Source: an uncultured Sphingomonas sp. (GTDB lineage Bacteria; Pseudomonadota; Alphaproteobacteria; Sphingomonadales; Sphingomonadaceae). From it: 64,000 bases of DNA. Positions 35,536-44,353 of this stretch are shown here, piece after piece (positions within the stretch are counted from its first letter, which is position 1; each line of letters opens with the position of its first letter). The position numbers were made by a program, and so were the translations under genes. The stretch lies in the NCBI RefSeq assembly GCF_913776855.1, contig NZ_CAJYQD010000034.1:1-64000 (forward strand). Reading direction: 5' to 3'. Below the pieces are notes generated by a model. It saw only the letters and a list, made by a program, of their open reading frames with translations, ran no database searches and had not been told where the DNA came from.

Positions 35536-36138
35536 TTAACCGAAGACCTTTGCAGCCAGCTCGGCGATCCGCTTGCCCTGATGCCGCGCGCCGCCCAGCT
35601 CGATCTCGCTCGGCTGCCGGCTGCCGTCGCCCCCGGCGATGGTCGACGCGCCATAGGGCGTGCTGCCATTCACCTCGTCCAGCCCGGTATGGCCTTCATA
35701 GGCATAATCGAGGCCGACGATCGTCATGCCGTGATGCATCAGGTTGGTGATGATCGAGAACAGCGTCGTTTCCTGCCCGCCATGCTGCGTCGCGGTCGAG
35801 GTGAAGGCGCCGCCGATCTTGTTGACCAGCCCGCCCTTGGCCCACACGCCGCCGGTCGTGTCCCAGAACGCCGCCATCTGGCTCGACATCCGGCCATAGC
35901 GCGTGCCGGTGCCGACGATGATCGCGTCATAGTTGGTCAGTTCGTTGGGATCGGTCAGCAATTCGTGATGATCCGCGACCTGGAAGCCGGCCGACTTCGC
36001 CACCTCGTCCGGGGCGGTTTCGCGCACCCGGCGGACGTCCACCTCGGCACCTGCCGAACGCGCGCCTTCTGCGACCGCATCGGCCATCTTCGCGATATGG
36101 CCATAGGACGAATAATAGAGGACCAGAACCTTCGACAT
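35536..36138 (-). CDS. wrbA: NAD(P)H:quinone oxidoreductase WrbA
   Basis: 200 residues. This FMN flavodoxin-like enzyme reduces quinones by two electrons in the cytoplasm. [23 protein letters not shown] is the FMN-phosphate loop. [24 protein letters not shown] and [15 protein letters not shown] are the isoalloxazine-contact motifs of WrbA. It is followed upstream on the same strand by the pirin gene (20 nt gap), and the two probably form an operon. Confidence 0.96.
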   Translation of the reverse strand: MSKVLVLYYSSYGHIAKMADAVAEGARSAGAEVDVRRVRETAPDEVAKSAGFQVADHHELLTDPNELTNYDAIIVGTGTRYGRMSSQMAAFWDTTGGVWAKGGLVNKIGGAFTSTATQHGGQETTLFSIITNLMHHGMTIVGLDYAYEGHTGLDEVNGSTPYGASTIAGGDGSRQPSEIELGGARHQGKRIAELAAKVFG

Positions 36139-36158
36139 GTGCAGCTACTCCCTTGGAA

Positions 36159-36857
36159 TTATTCGGAATCGACCAGGACGATTTCGGCGTCCTCGGTCGC
36201 GGTGATGGTGACGGTCTGCCCGCCGGACAGCGCGGCCCCGTCGCGTGCCTGAAAGGCGACGCCGTCGATGGTGATCGCGCCGGTCGCGGCGACCAGATAG
36301 GCGTGACGCCCTTCGCCCACGCTATGTTCCACGCTTTCCCCGGCCTTCAGCGTCGCGCCCAGCACGCGTGCTTCCGCCCGGATGCGCAAGGCGTCGCCAT
36401 CATCGTCGAACCCGCTGGCCAGCGTGACGAAGCGGCCCGACCGCTCGCCCTTCGGAAACGGCTTGGCACCCCATGCTGGTGCGCCGCCCTTCTGACGCGG
36501 CTCGATCCAGATCTGGAAGATACGGGTCGTCTCCGGCTCCAGATTATATTCGGCATGGCGCACGCCGGTACCGGCGCTCATGACCTGCACATCGCCTGCG
36601 GTCGTCCGGCCCTTGTTGCCCATCGAATCCTGATGGGTGATCGCGCCGGAACGGACATAGGTGATGATCTCCATGTCCTTGTGCGGATGCGGCGGAAACC
36701 CGCTGTTCGCGGCGATCTCGTCGTCGTTCCACACCCGGATCGCGCCCCAGCCCATCCGCTTGGGATCGTAATAATTGGCGAAGCTGAAATGGTGGCGGGC
36801 GTTCAGCCATCCATGGTCGGCATGGCCCAGGCTGGTGAAGTCACGTTTGTCGATCAT
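36159..36857 (-). CDS. Pirin family bicupin protein
   Basis: 232 residues from ATG 36857 (AAGGAGA about 7 nt upstream). The frame is open further but that part is antisense to the LysR gene. N-terminal cupin metal ligands are in PHPHKDMEIITYV and the second cupin in SAGTGVRHAEYN. HHFSFANYYDPKRMGWG is typical of YhhW-like quercetinases. Some pirins oxidise flavonols such as quercetin. The co-linear wrbA gene and the divergent LysR regulator suggest a small stress- or quinone-responsive locus. Confidence 0.92.
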   Translation of the reverse strand: MIDKRDFTSLGHADHGWLNARHHFSFANYYDPKRMGWGAIRVWNDDEIAANSGFPPHPHKDMEIITYVRSGAITHQDSMGNKGRTTAGDVQVMSAGTGVRHAEYNLEPETTRIFQIWIEPRQKGGAPAWGAKPFPKGERSGRFVTLASGFDDDGDALRIRAEARVLGATLKAGESVEHSVGEGRHAYLVAATGAITIDGVAFQARDGAALSGGQTVTITATEDAEIVLVDSE

Positions 36858-36911
36858 CGTCGATCTCCTTGCTTGACCCGCAAGATAGGTCGCGCGATCA
36901 TTGCGTAAATG

Positions 36912-36935
36912 GAAACGTCGGAAACCGATCGTTTC
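36912..36935. promoter_or_regulatory. Candidate LysR-type operator between pirin and lysR genes
   Basis: GAAACG and CGTTTC are perfect inverted arms 12 nt apart, within the 93-nt gap between divergent genes. This is the usual place and form for a LysR autoregulatory site (T-N11-A). It would allow one regulator to control both itself and pirin-wrbA. Confidence 0.55.
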
Positions 36936-36950
36936 ACGAATGGAGGGGTA

Positions 36951-37853
36951 ATGCGACTTCCCGATTTCGAAGCCTGGGCGATGTTCGCCTGCGTCGTCGA
37001 ACACCGTTCGTTCAGCGCGGCGGCCCAGTCGATCGGCGTGTCGAAGGCCACGGTGTCGAAGGCAGTGGCCCGGCTGGAAGCCTCGCTCGGCACCACGCTG
37101 TTCCACCGCACCTCGCGCCGGCTGACGCTGACCGATGCCGGGCAGTCGCTCGCCGAACGCGCCGGCCGCATTCTTGCCGAAGCGCAGGCAGCGGAGGAAC
37201 AGGCGCGCGACGCCGCCGCCGCACCCACCGGCCTCGTCCGAATGGCGGCGCCGATGTCGTTCGGCCTTGCCCATGTCGCTCCTGCGATCGCCGACTTTCT
37301 GCGCGACCATCCGGGCGTGGAGATCGACTTGACCCTGTCGGATGCCAAGGTCGACATCGTCGCCGACGGCATCGATGTGGCGCTGCGTATCGCCGACCTG
37401 CCCGACAGCTCGCTGCGGGCGCGTCGCTTGGCGCCCGTGGCGATCCACATCGTTGCCGCGCCCGCCTATTGGAACCGGCGCGGACGGCCGGCGCATCCCG
37501 CCGACCTCGGCGACCATGACTGTTTCGGCTACACCAACCTTCCCAGCGCGATCTGGCATTTCCGGCGCGGCGAAGAGGAGGTCGCGGTGCGGCCGACCGG
37601 GCCGCTGGCGACGAATAACGGCGAAGCGTTGCTGCCCGCCTTGTGCGCCGGACTGGGCGTCGCGCGCCTGCCCGATTTCCTGGTGGACGCCGACATCGCC
37701 GCCGGGCGGCTGGAACCCGTCCTGCCCGACTGGAACAGCGGCAGCGTCGCGCTACACCTGCTCACGCCGCCCGGCACGCTGCGTCCCGCGCGGGTCGAGG
37801 CACTGATCGACTTTTTCGCCGACCGTTTCCGCCGCAGCTGCAACCAGCGTTAA
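36951..37853 (+). CDS. LysR-family transcriptional regulator
   Basis: 300 residues from ATG 36951, chosen because GGAGG lies just upstream; the in-frame ATG at 36909 lies inside the proposed operator. The winged helix-turn-helix is FEAWAMFACVVEHRSFSAAA, then QSIGVSKATVSKAVARLE. The substrate-binding domain follows (VRMAAPMSFGLAHVAPAIADFL...). The position divergent from pirin and wrbA, with a palindrome between, suggests that it controls them. The co-inducer is unknown. Confidence 0.92.
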   Translation: MRLPDFEAWAMFACVVEHRSFSAAAQSIGVSKATVSKAVARLEASLGTTLFHRTSRRLTLTDAGQSLAERAGRILAEAQAAEEQARDAAAAPTGLVRMAAPMSFGLAHVAPAIADFLRDHPGVEIDLTLSDAKVDIVADGIDVALRIADLPDSSLRARRLAPVAIHIVAAPAYWNRRGRPAHPADLGDHDCFGYTNLPSAIWHFRRGEEEVAVRPTGPLATNNGEALLPALCAGLGVARLPDFLVDADIAAGRLEPVLPDWNSGSVALHLLTPPGTLRPARVEALIDFFADRFRRSCNQR

Positions 37854-38045
37854 TTTCGCTAAACCTTTTCTTCGGCCTGCCGTTTACCATCATAGAACCC
37901 TTCGTTCCGCTTAACCAACGGAATTTACGAAGTGTTTTCGATTAGGAAGAAATTAACCTTTTGCCTTCATAGGTGTTTACGTTAATGTTTCCGCTGCGCG
38001 CCGGTCAGGGACGATAGCGCGCCGCGAAACGGGGGAATTGAGCCG
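37854..38045 (+). promoter_or_regulatory. AT-rich promoter region of ctrA with TTAACC half-sites
   Basis: The 192-nt gap is clearly richer in AT than its surroundings. It contains TTAACC at 37911-37916 and 37952-37957 and GTTAA at 37981-37985, which match CtrA half-sites. No full TTAA-N7-TTAA box and no GANTC methylation site is present. Autoregulation by CtrA is plausible, as in Caulobacter, but is not shown. Confidence 0.45.
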
Positions 38046-38747
38046 ATGCGCGTGCTGCTGATCGAGGACGAGCCGACGACCGCCAAGGCGATCGAACTGA
38101 TGCTCACGACCGAAGGGTTCAACATCTACACGACCGATCTGGGCGAAGAAGGCCTCGATCTGGGCAAGCTGTACGATTACGACATCATCCTGCTCGACCT
38201 GAACCTGCCCGACATGCACGGGTACGACGTTCTGAAGAAACTGCGCGTCGCACGCGTGCAGACCCCGGTCCTGATCCTGTCGGGCATCGACGAAATGGAT
38301 TCGAAGGTGCGCTCGTTCGGCTTCGGTGCCGACGATTACGTGACCAAGCCGTTCCACCGCGAGGAACTGATCGCGCGCATCCACGCCGTCGTCCGCCGGT
38401 CGAAGGGGCATTCGCAGTCGGTCATCCGCACCGGCAAGCTCTCGGTCAACCTCGATGCCAAGACGGTCGACGTCGACGGCGCACGGGTCCACCTGACCGG
38501 CAAGGAATATGCGATGCTGGAGCTACTGTCGCTCCGCAAGGGTACGACGCTGACCAAGGAAATGTTCCTCAACCATCTCTATGGCGGGATGGACGAGCCG
38601 GAACTCAAGATCATCGACGTCTTCATCTGCAAGCTGCGCAAGAAGCTCAGCATGGCGTGCGAAGGCGACAATTATATCGAGACCGTCTGGGGCCGCGGTT
38701 ATGTGCTGCGCGAGCCCGATGAATTGGTCGAGGCGGCCGTCGCGTAA
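38046..38747 (+). CDS. ctrA: Cell-cycle response regulator CtrA
   Basis: 233 residues. CtrA is the OmpR-type master regulator of cell cycle, motility and division in alphaproteobacteria. The receiver begins [20 protein letters not shown] and has the phospho-acceptor Asp in [42 protein letters not shown] is diagnostic. The DNA-binding domain contains [20 protein letters not shown], then [25 protein letters not shown]. It stands alone, as ctrA usually does. In sphingomonads CtrA often controls motility and gene transfer rather than viability. Confidence 0.97.
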   Translation: MRVLLIEDEPTTAKAIELMLTTEGFNIYTTDLGEEGLDLGKLYDYDIILLDLNLPDMHGYDVLKKLRVARVQTPVLILSGIDEMDSKVRSFGFGADDYVTKPFHREELIARIHAVVRRSKGHSQSVIRTGKLSVNLDAKTVDVDGARVHLTGKEYAMLELLSLRKGTTLTKEMFLNHLYGGMDEPELKIIDVFICKLRKKLSMACEGDNYIETVWGRGYVLREPDELVEAAVA

Positions 38748-38780
38748 GCGGCGCGCCTCCCGACCCATCCATTCCCATCC

Positions 38781-38834
38781 CGTTCGGTTCGAGCAGCTTC
38801 GAGCTTATCAAGAAGCGCCCGTCGAGAACGGGGC
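38781..38834. repeat. Repeat family A, half copy
   Basis: CGTTCGGTTCGAGCAGCTTC through GTCGAGAACGGGG matches the left half of the family A copies at 42422 and 49013. The right half is missing and replaced after 24 nt by a type C paired hairpin. It lies downstream of ctrA. Confidence 0.75.
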
Positions 38835-38858
38835 AGACACCCCCACCAAACGAGCTTT

Positions 38859-38940
38859 CGTATCCCCGCATAGGCGGGGATCCAGGGTAACGAAGCGATA
38901 CGCTCGCGGCTCTGGACCCCCGCCTGCGCGGGGATACGGC
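38859..38940. repeat. Paired-hairpin intergenic repeat (CGTATCCCCGC type)
   Basis: Left hairpin ATCCCCGCATAGGCGGGGAT and right hairpin CCCCGCCTGCGCGGGG around CCAGGGTAACGAAGCG and GCGGCTCTGGA. It matches the element at 14198 closely. It ends 3 nt before the L,D-transpeptidase stop. Confidence 0.8.
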
Positions 38941-38943
38941 CAC

Positions 38944-39600
38944 TTACGCCGTAATCGCCCCACCCATCCCCAGTCGCTTGCCATTGGTGATGATGACCCG
39001 GTCGCCCAGCTTCGCCACGCCGAACAGCTTCTTCGCGAACGCGGTCGGCACGCCGATACAGCCGTGCGTCGCGCCGCCTTCCTGGACGTCGCTGCCGTGG
39101 ATCGAGATGCCGTCATTGGTCAGCCGCAGCATATAGGGCATCGGCGCACCATACAGGTTGCTGACATGGTCGGCATCCTTCTCGGTAATCTTCAGCGCGC
39201 CCAAGGGGGTCGGTTTCCAGTCGGCACCATATAGCACCACCGCCGCGCCGATCTCGTAGCCATCGCGAAACACCGACAGCACCTGCGCATCCAGGTCGAT
39301 CGTGACCACCAACGGACCCTTGGCCGGCGCGCCGTCCTCGTCCCAGACCCAGCGGCCATGGGTGAACGGCCCGTCGATGTTCAGCACCCGGCGAACGACC
39401 ATCGCCTCGGGTGCGGGCGTCGACACAGCGGCCGGAGTCGCGACGGGCACGGGTTTCGCCGCCGCGACCTTCGCCACCGGCTTGGCGGCAAGGGGCGCAG
39501 GCCGCTCGGCGCTGAGCAGCATCGCCGCCCCGCCCGCCGTGGCTCCGACCACGCCGACCAGCATTGCCACGCCCAACCCGGTTCGCAACGAAACGCGCAT
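38944..39600 (-). CDS. L,D-transpeptidase (YkuD domain), membrane-anchored
   Basis: 218 residues from ATG 39600 (AGGAGG 5 nt upstream). One N-terminal hydrophobic helix (GLGVAMLVGVVGATAGGAAML) anchors or exports it. An Ala/Pro/Val linker follows, then the YkuD domain: VTIDLDAQVLSVFRDG at its start and the active-site SIHGSDVQEGGATHGCIGVP with catalytic Cys. The usual SHGCIR is THGCIG here, so the Arg after the Cys is replaced. It would form 3-3 peptidoglycan cross-links or attach proteins to the wall. Confidence 0.9.
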   Translation of the reverse strand: MRVSLRTGLGVAMLVGVVGATAGGAAMLLSAERPAPLAAKPVAKVAAAKPVPVATPAAVSTPAPEAMVVRRVLNIDGPFTHGRWVWDEDGAPAKGPLVVTIDLDAQVLSVFRDGYEIGAAVVLYGADWKPTPLGALKITEKDADHVSNLYGAPMPYMLRLTNDGISIHGSDVQEGGATHGCIGVPTAFAKKLFGVAKLGDRVIITNGKRLGMGGAITA

Positions 39601-39683
39601 CGATCCTCCTGTCGCCCGCCAATGTAGGGCAAGCGGAGCAGCAACACACCCCGGCAATCCGGGACGTATCAGGATGGCACATT

Positions 39684-39808
39684 AATCCTCCCCAGAATGG
39701 GGAGGGGGACCAACCGCAGGCTGGTGGAGGGGGATGTCCACGAACGATTCGCATGAGGAAGCCCCTCCGCCACCGTTACACGGCGGCCCCCTCCCCATTC
39801 TGGGGAAG
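39684..39808. repeat. Inverted-repeat pair (CCTCCCCAGAATGGGGAGG)
   Basis: CCTCCCCAGAATGGGGAGG at 39687-39705 is mirrored by CCTCCCCATTCTGGGG at 39790-39805, with GCAGGCTGGTGGAGG and CCTCCGCCACCGTTACAC between. The whole element could fold into a long stem. It fills the gap between the amidohydrolase end and the L,D-transpeptidase start, both on the - strand. Confidence 0.7.
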
Positions 39809-39811
39809 AAA

Positions 39812-41479
39812 TTATCGCCCCTGGACCTTCGGCACGTCCTTCAGCGGCCACGCCTTGTACCCGCCGACCCATGTCTCGATCACCCGCGTCGCGCGCAGCT
39901 CGGCGGGCGTCGCCGACACCGGATCGCGGTCGACGACGATGAAGTCCGCCTTCTGTCCCGGCAGCAGCGACCCGAAACGCTGTTCCGCAAAGCCGGCGAA
40001 CGCCGCATCCTGCGTGAACGCCTTCCACGCCTGTTCGCGGGTCACCTTCTCCTCCGGCCGCCAGCCACCCGGCGGCTGCCCGTTCGCATCCTCGCGGGTG
40101 AATGCCGCTGCCCAGCCGACGAAGGGGTTCGGATTCTCGACCGGATAGTCCGACCCGAACGCCAGCCGCCCGCCATCGCGCAGCACCGTCGCCCACGCAT
40201 AGGCCCCGGTCAGCCGCGCCGGCCCCAGCCGCGCCTCCGCCATGGTCCGGTCGCCGGTCGCATGGACCGGCTGCATCGACGCGATGATCCCGTTCCTGCC
40301 CAGTCGCGGCAGGTCGGCCGGGTCGAGGACCTGCGCATGTTCGATCCGCCAGCGGCGGTCGTCCTTGTACGACGATGCCAGCTCGTCGATCGCGTCCAGT
40401 ACCTGCCGGTTCGCGCGGTCGCCGATCGCATGGATCGCGAACTGGAACCCGTCCATCGTGCCCCGGCTCAGCAGGTTCAGCAGCGTGGTATCGTTGATGA
40501 ACGACAGCCCGGTCTGCTTCGGCGCATCGCTATACGGCGCCTTCAGCCACGCCCCGCGCGACCCCAGCGCGCCATCGGCGTACAGCTTGATCCCGCCCAA
40601 GCGCAGCCGGTCGCCATAGAGCCACGGCGTCGGCCCCGCCCCGGCAATGGTCAATGCTGGTTCGAGGCCCGCGGCATAGCTCATGATCCGCACGCGCAGC
40701 TGGCCGATATCGCCCATGCGGCGGAACACCAGCCAGTCGTCGACCGACGTGCCCATGTCGGCCGTCGCGGTGATGCCGGTCGACAGCAACAGCTCCTGTG
40801 CCTTCAGGAACGCGGCGTTGCGTTCGCGCGGGGACGGCTTCGGCTTTGCCGCATCGAACAGACTGGCGGCATTGTCGACGAACACGCCCGATGGCTGGCC
40901 GTTCGGCAGCAATTCGATCCGCCCGCCCGCCGGGGCGACGGTCTTCGCGGTAATCCCCGCCGCCTTCATCGCCGCGCTGTTCGCCCACACCGCATGGCCG
41001 TCGGCACGCTCCAGCAGCACCGGCTTGTCGCCCGCCGCCGCATCCAGTTCGGCGGCGGTGGGGAACCGGCCCAGCCCCCACGCCTCCTGGTTCCAGCCAC
41101 CGCCCAATATCCACTGGCGATTGCCGTTGCTGCGCGCATAGGACTGGATCGCGCCTTGCGCTTGCGCGAGCGACTTCGTGGTCGACAGGTCGAGTTCGAG
41201 CGCGCGATAGCCCAGCGACATGACATGCCCATGCGCGTCGATCATGCCGGGCATCACGATCCTGCCGCCCATGTCGCTGCGCCAGTCGAGCTTCTTTGGC
41301 GCCTTTTCGCCCTTCGGCACCAGCCGAACGACCTTGCCGTCCTTGTCGATCAGGATGCCGCCAAAGCGCACCACGCGGCCCTGTGAATCCAGCGCCACGC
41401 CGTTCACATTATCGACCAGCCCATCGGCCTGCGCGGTCCCGGCCAGCAGCAGCGCGGCAAGGGTGAGTGCCGCCCGCAT
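39812..41479 (-). CDS. Exported amidohydrolase (YtcJ-like)
   Basis: 555 residues with a signal peptide (MRAALTLAALLLAGTAQA). The metal motif is MPGMIDAHGHVMSLG; later metal or active-site residues are in FAIHAIGDRAN, RIEHAQVLDP and FGSDYPVENPNPF. These match the YtcJ/N-substituted formamide deformylase group of the amidohydrolase superfamily. The substrate is unknown. Its ATG overlaps the stop of the dehydrogenase gene (TGATG), so the two are co-translated. A GTG one codon upstream is possible. Confidence 0.9.
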   Translation of the reverse strand: MRAALTLAALLLAGTAQADGLVDNVNGVALDSQGRVVRFGGILIDKDGKVVRLVPKGEKAPKKLDWRSDMGGRIVMPGMIDAHGHVMSLGYRALELDLSTTKSLAQAQGAIQSYARSNGNRQWILGGGWNQEAWGLGRFPTAAELDAAAGDKPVLLERADGHAVWANSAAMKAAGITAKTVAPAGGRIELLPNGQPSGVFVDNAASLFDAAKPKPSPRERNAAFLKAQELLLSTGITATADMGTSVDDWLVFRRMGDIGQLRVRIMSYAAGLEPALTIAGAGPTPWLYGDRLRLGGIKLYADGALGSRGAWLKAPYSDAPKQTGLSFINDTTLLNLLSRGTMDGFQFAIHAIGDRANRQVLDAIDELASSYKDDRRWRIEHAQVLDPADLPRLGRNGIIASMQPVHATGDRTMAEARLGPARLTGAYAWATVLRDGGRLAFGSDYPVENPNPFVGWAAAFTREDANGQPPGGWRPEEKVTREQAWKAFTQDAAFAGFAEQRFGSLLPGQKADFIVVDRDPVSATPAELRATRVIETWVGGYKAWPLKDVPKVQGR

Positions 41480-42345
41480 CACTTCGCGATCCTCCGCACC
41501 AGCGCACTCGTATCCTGTCGTCCGCCGCCCATGGCCTGCACCTGCGCATAGAATTGATCGACCAACGCCGTCACCGGCAGCGTCGCGCCATTACGTCGCG
41601 ATTCATCGAGCGCGAGGCCCAAGTCCTTGCGCATCCAGTCGATCGCGAAGCCAAAGTCGAATTCGTCCTTCGCCATGGTCGGCCAGCGATTGACCATCTG
41701 CCAGCTCTGCGCCGCACCGCCCGACACTGCCTCCAGCACCTTATCGAGATCGAGGTCGGACGCCTGCGCGAACCGCAGCGCCTCCGACAGCCCGCCCAGT
41801 ACGCCGGCGATACAGATCTGGTTGACCATCTTGGTCGTCTGCCCCGCACCCGCATCGCCGACATGGACGATGCGCTGGGCATAGGCGGCCATCAACGGCT
41901 CGGCCGCGGCGAACGCTTGCGGAGAACCGCCGCACATGATCGACAGCTTGCCGTTCTCGGCACCCGCTTGCCCGCCCGACACCGGCGCATCGAGGACCAA
42001 CAGCCCCTTCGCCGCGCCCGCCTCGGCCAGTTCACGCGCGATCGCCGCCGACACGGTGGTGTGGTCGGCGAACAGCGCCCCTTTGCCCAGGGTCGCGAAT
42101 ACACCATCGTCGCCCAGCGTCACCTGCCGCAGATCGTCGTCGTTGCCGACGCACGCGAACACCGCATCGGCTCCCTCGGCTGCAGCCGCCGGCGTATCGG
42201 CGACCGATCCGCCATGCTGCGCCGCCCAGGCATCGGCCTTGGCACGGGTGCGGTTATAGACGGTGACCTGATGGCCGACGGAGACGAGGTGCCCGGCCAT
42301 GGGAGCGCCCATGACGCCGGTGCCGATGAATGCGAGTTTTGCCAT
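41479..42345 (-). CDS. NAD(P)-dependent beta-hydroxyacid dehydrogenase (HIBADH family)
   Basis: 288 residues. LAFIGTGVMGAPMAGHLVSVGH is the Rossmann dinucleotide fold. DAPVSGGQAGAENGKLSIMCGG is the substrate-binding signature, and the catalytic lysine is in GAGQTTKMVNQI. Relatives act on 3-hydroxyisobutyrate, tartronate semialdehyde or succinic semialdehyde; the specificity is not evident. It is translationally coupled to the downstream amidohydrolase, which suggests joint breakdown of an unknown compound. Confidence 0.9.
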   Translation of the reverse strand: MAKLAFIGTGVMGAPMAGHLVSVGHQVTVYNRTRAKADAWAAQHGGSVADTPAAAAEGADAVFACVGNDDDLRQVTLGDDGVFATLGKGALFADHTTVSAAIARELAEAGAAKGLLVLDAPVSGGQAGAENGKLSIMCGGSPQAFAAAEPLMAAYAQRIVHVGDAGAGQTTKMVNQICIAGVLGGLSEALRFAQASDLDLDKVLEAVSGGAAQSWQMVNRWPTMAKDEFDFGFAIDWMRKDLGLALDESRRNGATLPVTALVDQFYAQVQAMGGGRQDTSALVRRIAK

Positions 42346-42421
42346 GGGGCGGAGGTGTAGGAGCTAAGCGCGGAGCCGTACAGCCACCCCAACCGCACCC
42401 ACTCAAAATCCACTCAAAACC

Positions 42422-42540
42422 CGTTCGGTTCGAGCAGCTTCGAGCCTGTCGAGAAGCGTCCGTCGAGAACGGCCCGTTTGGGGCACCCCCTTCTCGACTA
42501 CGGTTCTCGACAGGCTCGAACCTCCGCTCGAAGCAAACGG
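42422..42540. repeat. Repeat family A, full copy
   Basis: Runs from CGTTCGGTTCGAGCAGC to CGAAGCAAACGG. The left CTTCGAGCCTGTCGAGAAG pairs with right CTTCTCGACTACGGTTCTCG and ACAGGCTCGAA. This is nearly identical to the copy at 49013 over about 120 bases, including CCCGTTTGGGGCACC in the middle. It lies between divergent genes, upstream of the threonine deaminase gene, so it is not purely a terminator. Confidence 0.85.
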
Positions 42541-42609
42541 GTGGTACGTACATTGGGCGGAAGACCTCCCCGCCTTTTCCTCCGCGCCCAAATCGGCTAC
42601 CCGCCCGCG

Positions 42610-43851
42610 ATGGCTACCAACCCGATCGCTCCGCCCGCCCTGCCCCTCACCGTCGACGATGTTCGTGCGGCGGCAATGCGTATTGGCGGCTCGATCGTCC
42701 GCACGCCGACCCTCATCAGTCGCACCCTGTCGGAACTGACCGGCGCCACCGTCTATCTCAAGTTCGAAAACCTCCAGTTCACTGCCGCTTACAAGGAACG
42801 CGGCGCGCTCAACACCCTGCTGCAACTCGACGAAGCTACCCGTGCGAAGGGCGTGATCGCCGCCTCGGCCGGCAACCATGCGCAGGGCCTTGCCTATCAC
42901 GGCAACCGGCTGGGCGTGCCGGTCACCATCGTCATGCCGCGCCCGACTCCGACCGTGAAGGTGATGCAGACGCAGAGCCACGGCGCGACCGTGGTGCTGG
43001 AGGGCGAGACGTTCGACGCGGCCTATGCCCATGCCCGCAAGCTGGAGGCCGAACAGGGGCTGACCTTCGTCCATCCCTTCGACGATCCGCGCATCATGGC
43101 GGGCCAGGGCACCGTCGCGCTGGAAATGCTGGCCGACGTGCCCGAACTCGACACGCTGGTCGTGCCGATCGGCGGCGGCGGCCTCATCAGCGGGATCGCG
43201 ACCGTCGCCAAGGCCGCCGACCGCTCGATCGAAGTCGTCGGCGTGCAGGCAGAGCTGTTCCCGTCGATGTACAACAGCCTCCACGGGACCGACATGGAGT
43301 GCGCCGGCGACACGCTGGCAGAGGGCATTGCCGTCAAGCAGCCCGGCGGCCTGACCGCGCAGGTCGTGGCCGCGCTGGTCGACGACATCGTGCTGGTCAG
43401 CGAACGCCAGCTGGAGGAGGCCGTCAGCCTGCTGGTCCAGATCGAAAAGACCGTGGTCGAGGGCGCCGGTGCCGCCGGCCTCGCCGCGCTGCTCGGCCAT
43501 GGTGGGCGGTTCAAGGGCAAGACCGTCGGCATCGTCCTGTGCGGCGGCAATATCGACACTCGCCTGCTCGCCAACGTGCTGCTCCGCGACCTCGCCCGCT
43601 CGGGCCGTCTTGCCCGGCTGCGCATCCGGTTGCAGGACCGCCCCGGCGCGCTGTTCCACGTCGCCAAGATCTTCCACGAACACACCGTCAACATCATCGA
43701 GGTCTATCACCAGCGCGTCTTCACCACGCTGCCGGCCAAGGGCCTGATCACCGACATCGAATGCGAAACCCGCGACCGCGACCATCTCGACCGGCTGGTC
43801 GAAGGGTTGCGGGCCGGCGGCTATGAAGTCAGCACGGTCGAACTGGCATGA
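42610..43851 (+). CDS. ilvA: Threonine ammonia-lyase (threonine deaminase) with ACT domain
   Basis: 413 residues from ATG 42610. This PLP enzyme converts threonine to 2-oxobutyrate, the first step to isoleucine. The PLP lysine is in FTAAYKERGALNTLL; SAGNHAQGLAYHG and the phosphate loop VPIGGGGLISGIATV are also clear. Only one C-terminal ACT-like domain is present (LARLRIRLQDRPGALFHVAK), so it is the short form rather than the twin-ACT IlvA of E. coli. The stop overlaps the next gene (ATGA). Confidence 0.93.
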   Translation: MATNPIAPPALPLTVDDVRAAAMRIGGSIVRTPTLISRTLSELTGATVYLKFENLQFTAAYKERGALNTLLQLDEATRAKGVIAASAGNHAQGLAYHGNRLGVPVTIVMPRPTPTVKVMQTQSHGATVVLEGETFDAAYAHARKLEAEQGLTFVHPFDDPRIMAGQGTVALEMLADVPELDTLVVPIGGGGLISGIATVAKAADRSIEVVGVQAELFPSMYNSLHGTDMECAGDTLAEGIAVKQPGGLTAQVVAALVDDIVLVSERQLEEAVSLLVQIEKTVVEGAGAAGLAALLGHGGRFKGKTVGIVLCGGNIDTRLLANVLLRDLARSGRLARLRIRLQDRPGALFHVAKIFHEHTVNIIEVYHQRVFTTLPAKGLITDIECETRDRDHLDRLVEGLRAGGYEVSTVELA

Positions 43852-44246
43852 CCGACGCCATCACCGGCGCCTGCCTGTGCGGCGCCTGTCGCTACCGCAG
43901 CGACGCGCCGGTGATGAACGTCCGCGCCTGCCACTGTCATCGGTGCCAGCGGGCGACGGGCGGCCCTTTCTATGCGCGGGTGATGGTGCCGCTCGCCTCG
44001 GTCACGATCGACGGGCCGGTCGCGTGGTATGACGGTGATACCGGCGTCCGGCGCGGCTTCTGCCCGACCTGCGGATCGACGCTGTTTTCCGAACGCGCCA
44101 CGGCCGGGACGATCGGGCTGACGATGGGCACGCTCGACCATCCCGAACGCTTCGCGCCGACCGACCATATCTGGGTATCGGCAAAGCAACCATGGCTGGT
44201 GCTGGACGATGGCCTGCCGCAATTCGCCGAGGGCCCGCCGGCCTGA
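43848..44246 (+). CDS. GFA (glutathione-dependent formaldehyde-activating/CENP-V) family zinc protein
   Basis: 132 residues. The zinc cysteines are in [19 protein letters not shown] and [10 protein letters not shown]. Most members are not proven formaldehyde-activating enzymes; some bind or demethylate small molecules. Its ATG overlaps the stop of ilvA, so the pair is co-translated. No pathway link is evident from the sequence. Confidence 0.92.
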   Translation: MTDAITGACLCGACRYRSDAPVMNVRACHCHRCQRATGGPFYARVMVPLASVTIDGPVAWYDGDTGVRRGFCPTCGSTLFSERATAGTIGLTMGTLDHPERFAPTDHIWVSAKQPWLVLDDGLPQFAEGPPA

Positions 44247-44353
44247 TACGACGCCCGCAAAATTCGCAGTTAACGCGCTTTTCGCCACGTCTTGTCATCG
44301 CCATATCCACTGCGTCATTCTATCGGGGACTGCCCGATCCGAAGGAGCAATGG

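Noticed and set aside
37854..38045. A full CtrA box (TTAA-N7-TTAA) in the ctrA promoter
   Set aside because: Only TTAACC half-sites are present; none pairs at the correct spacing.
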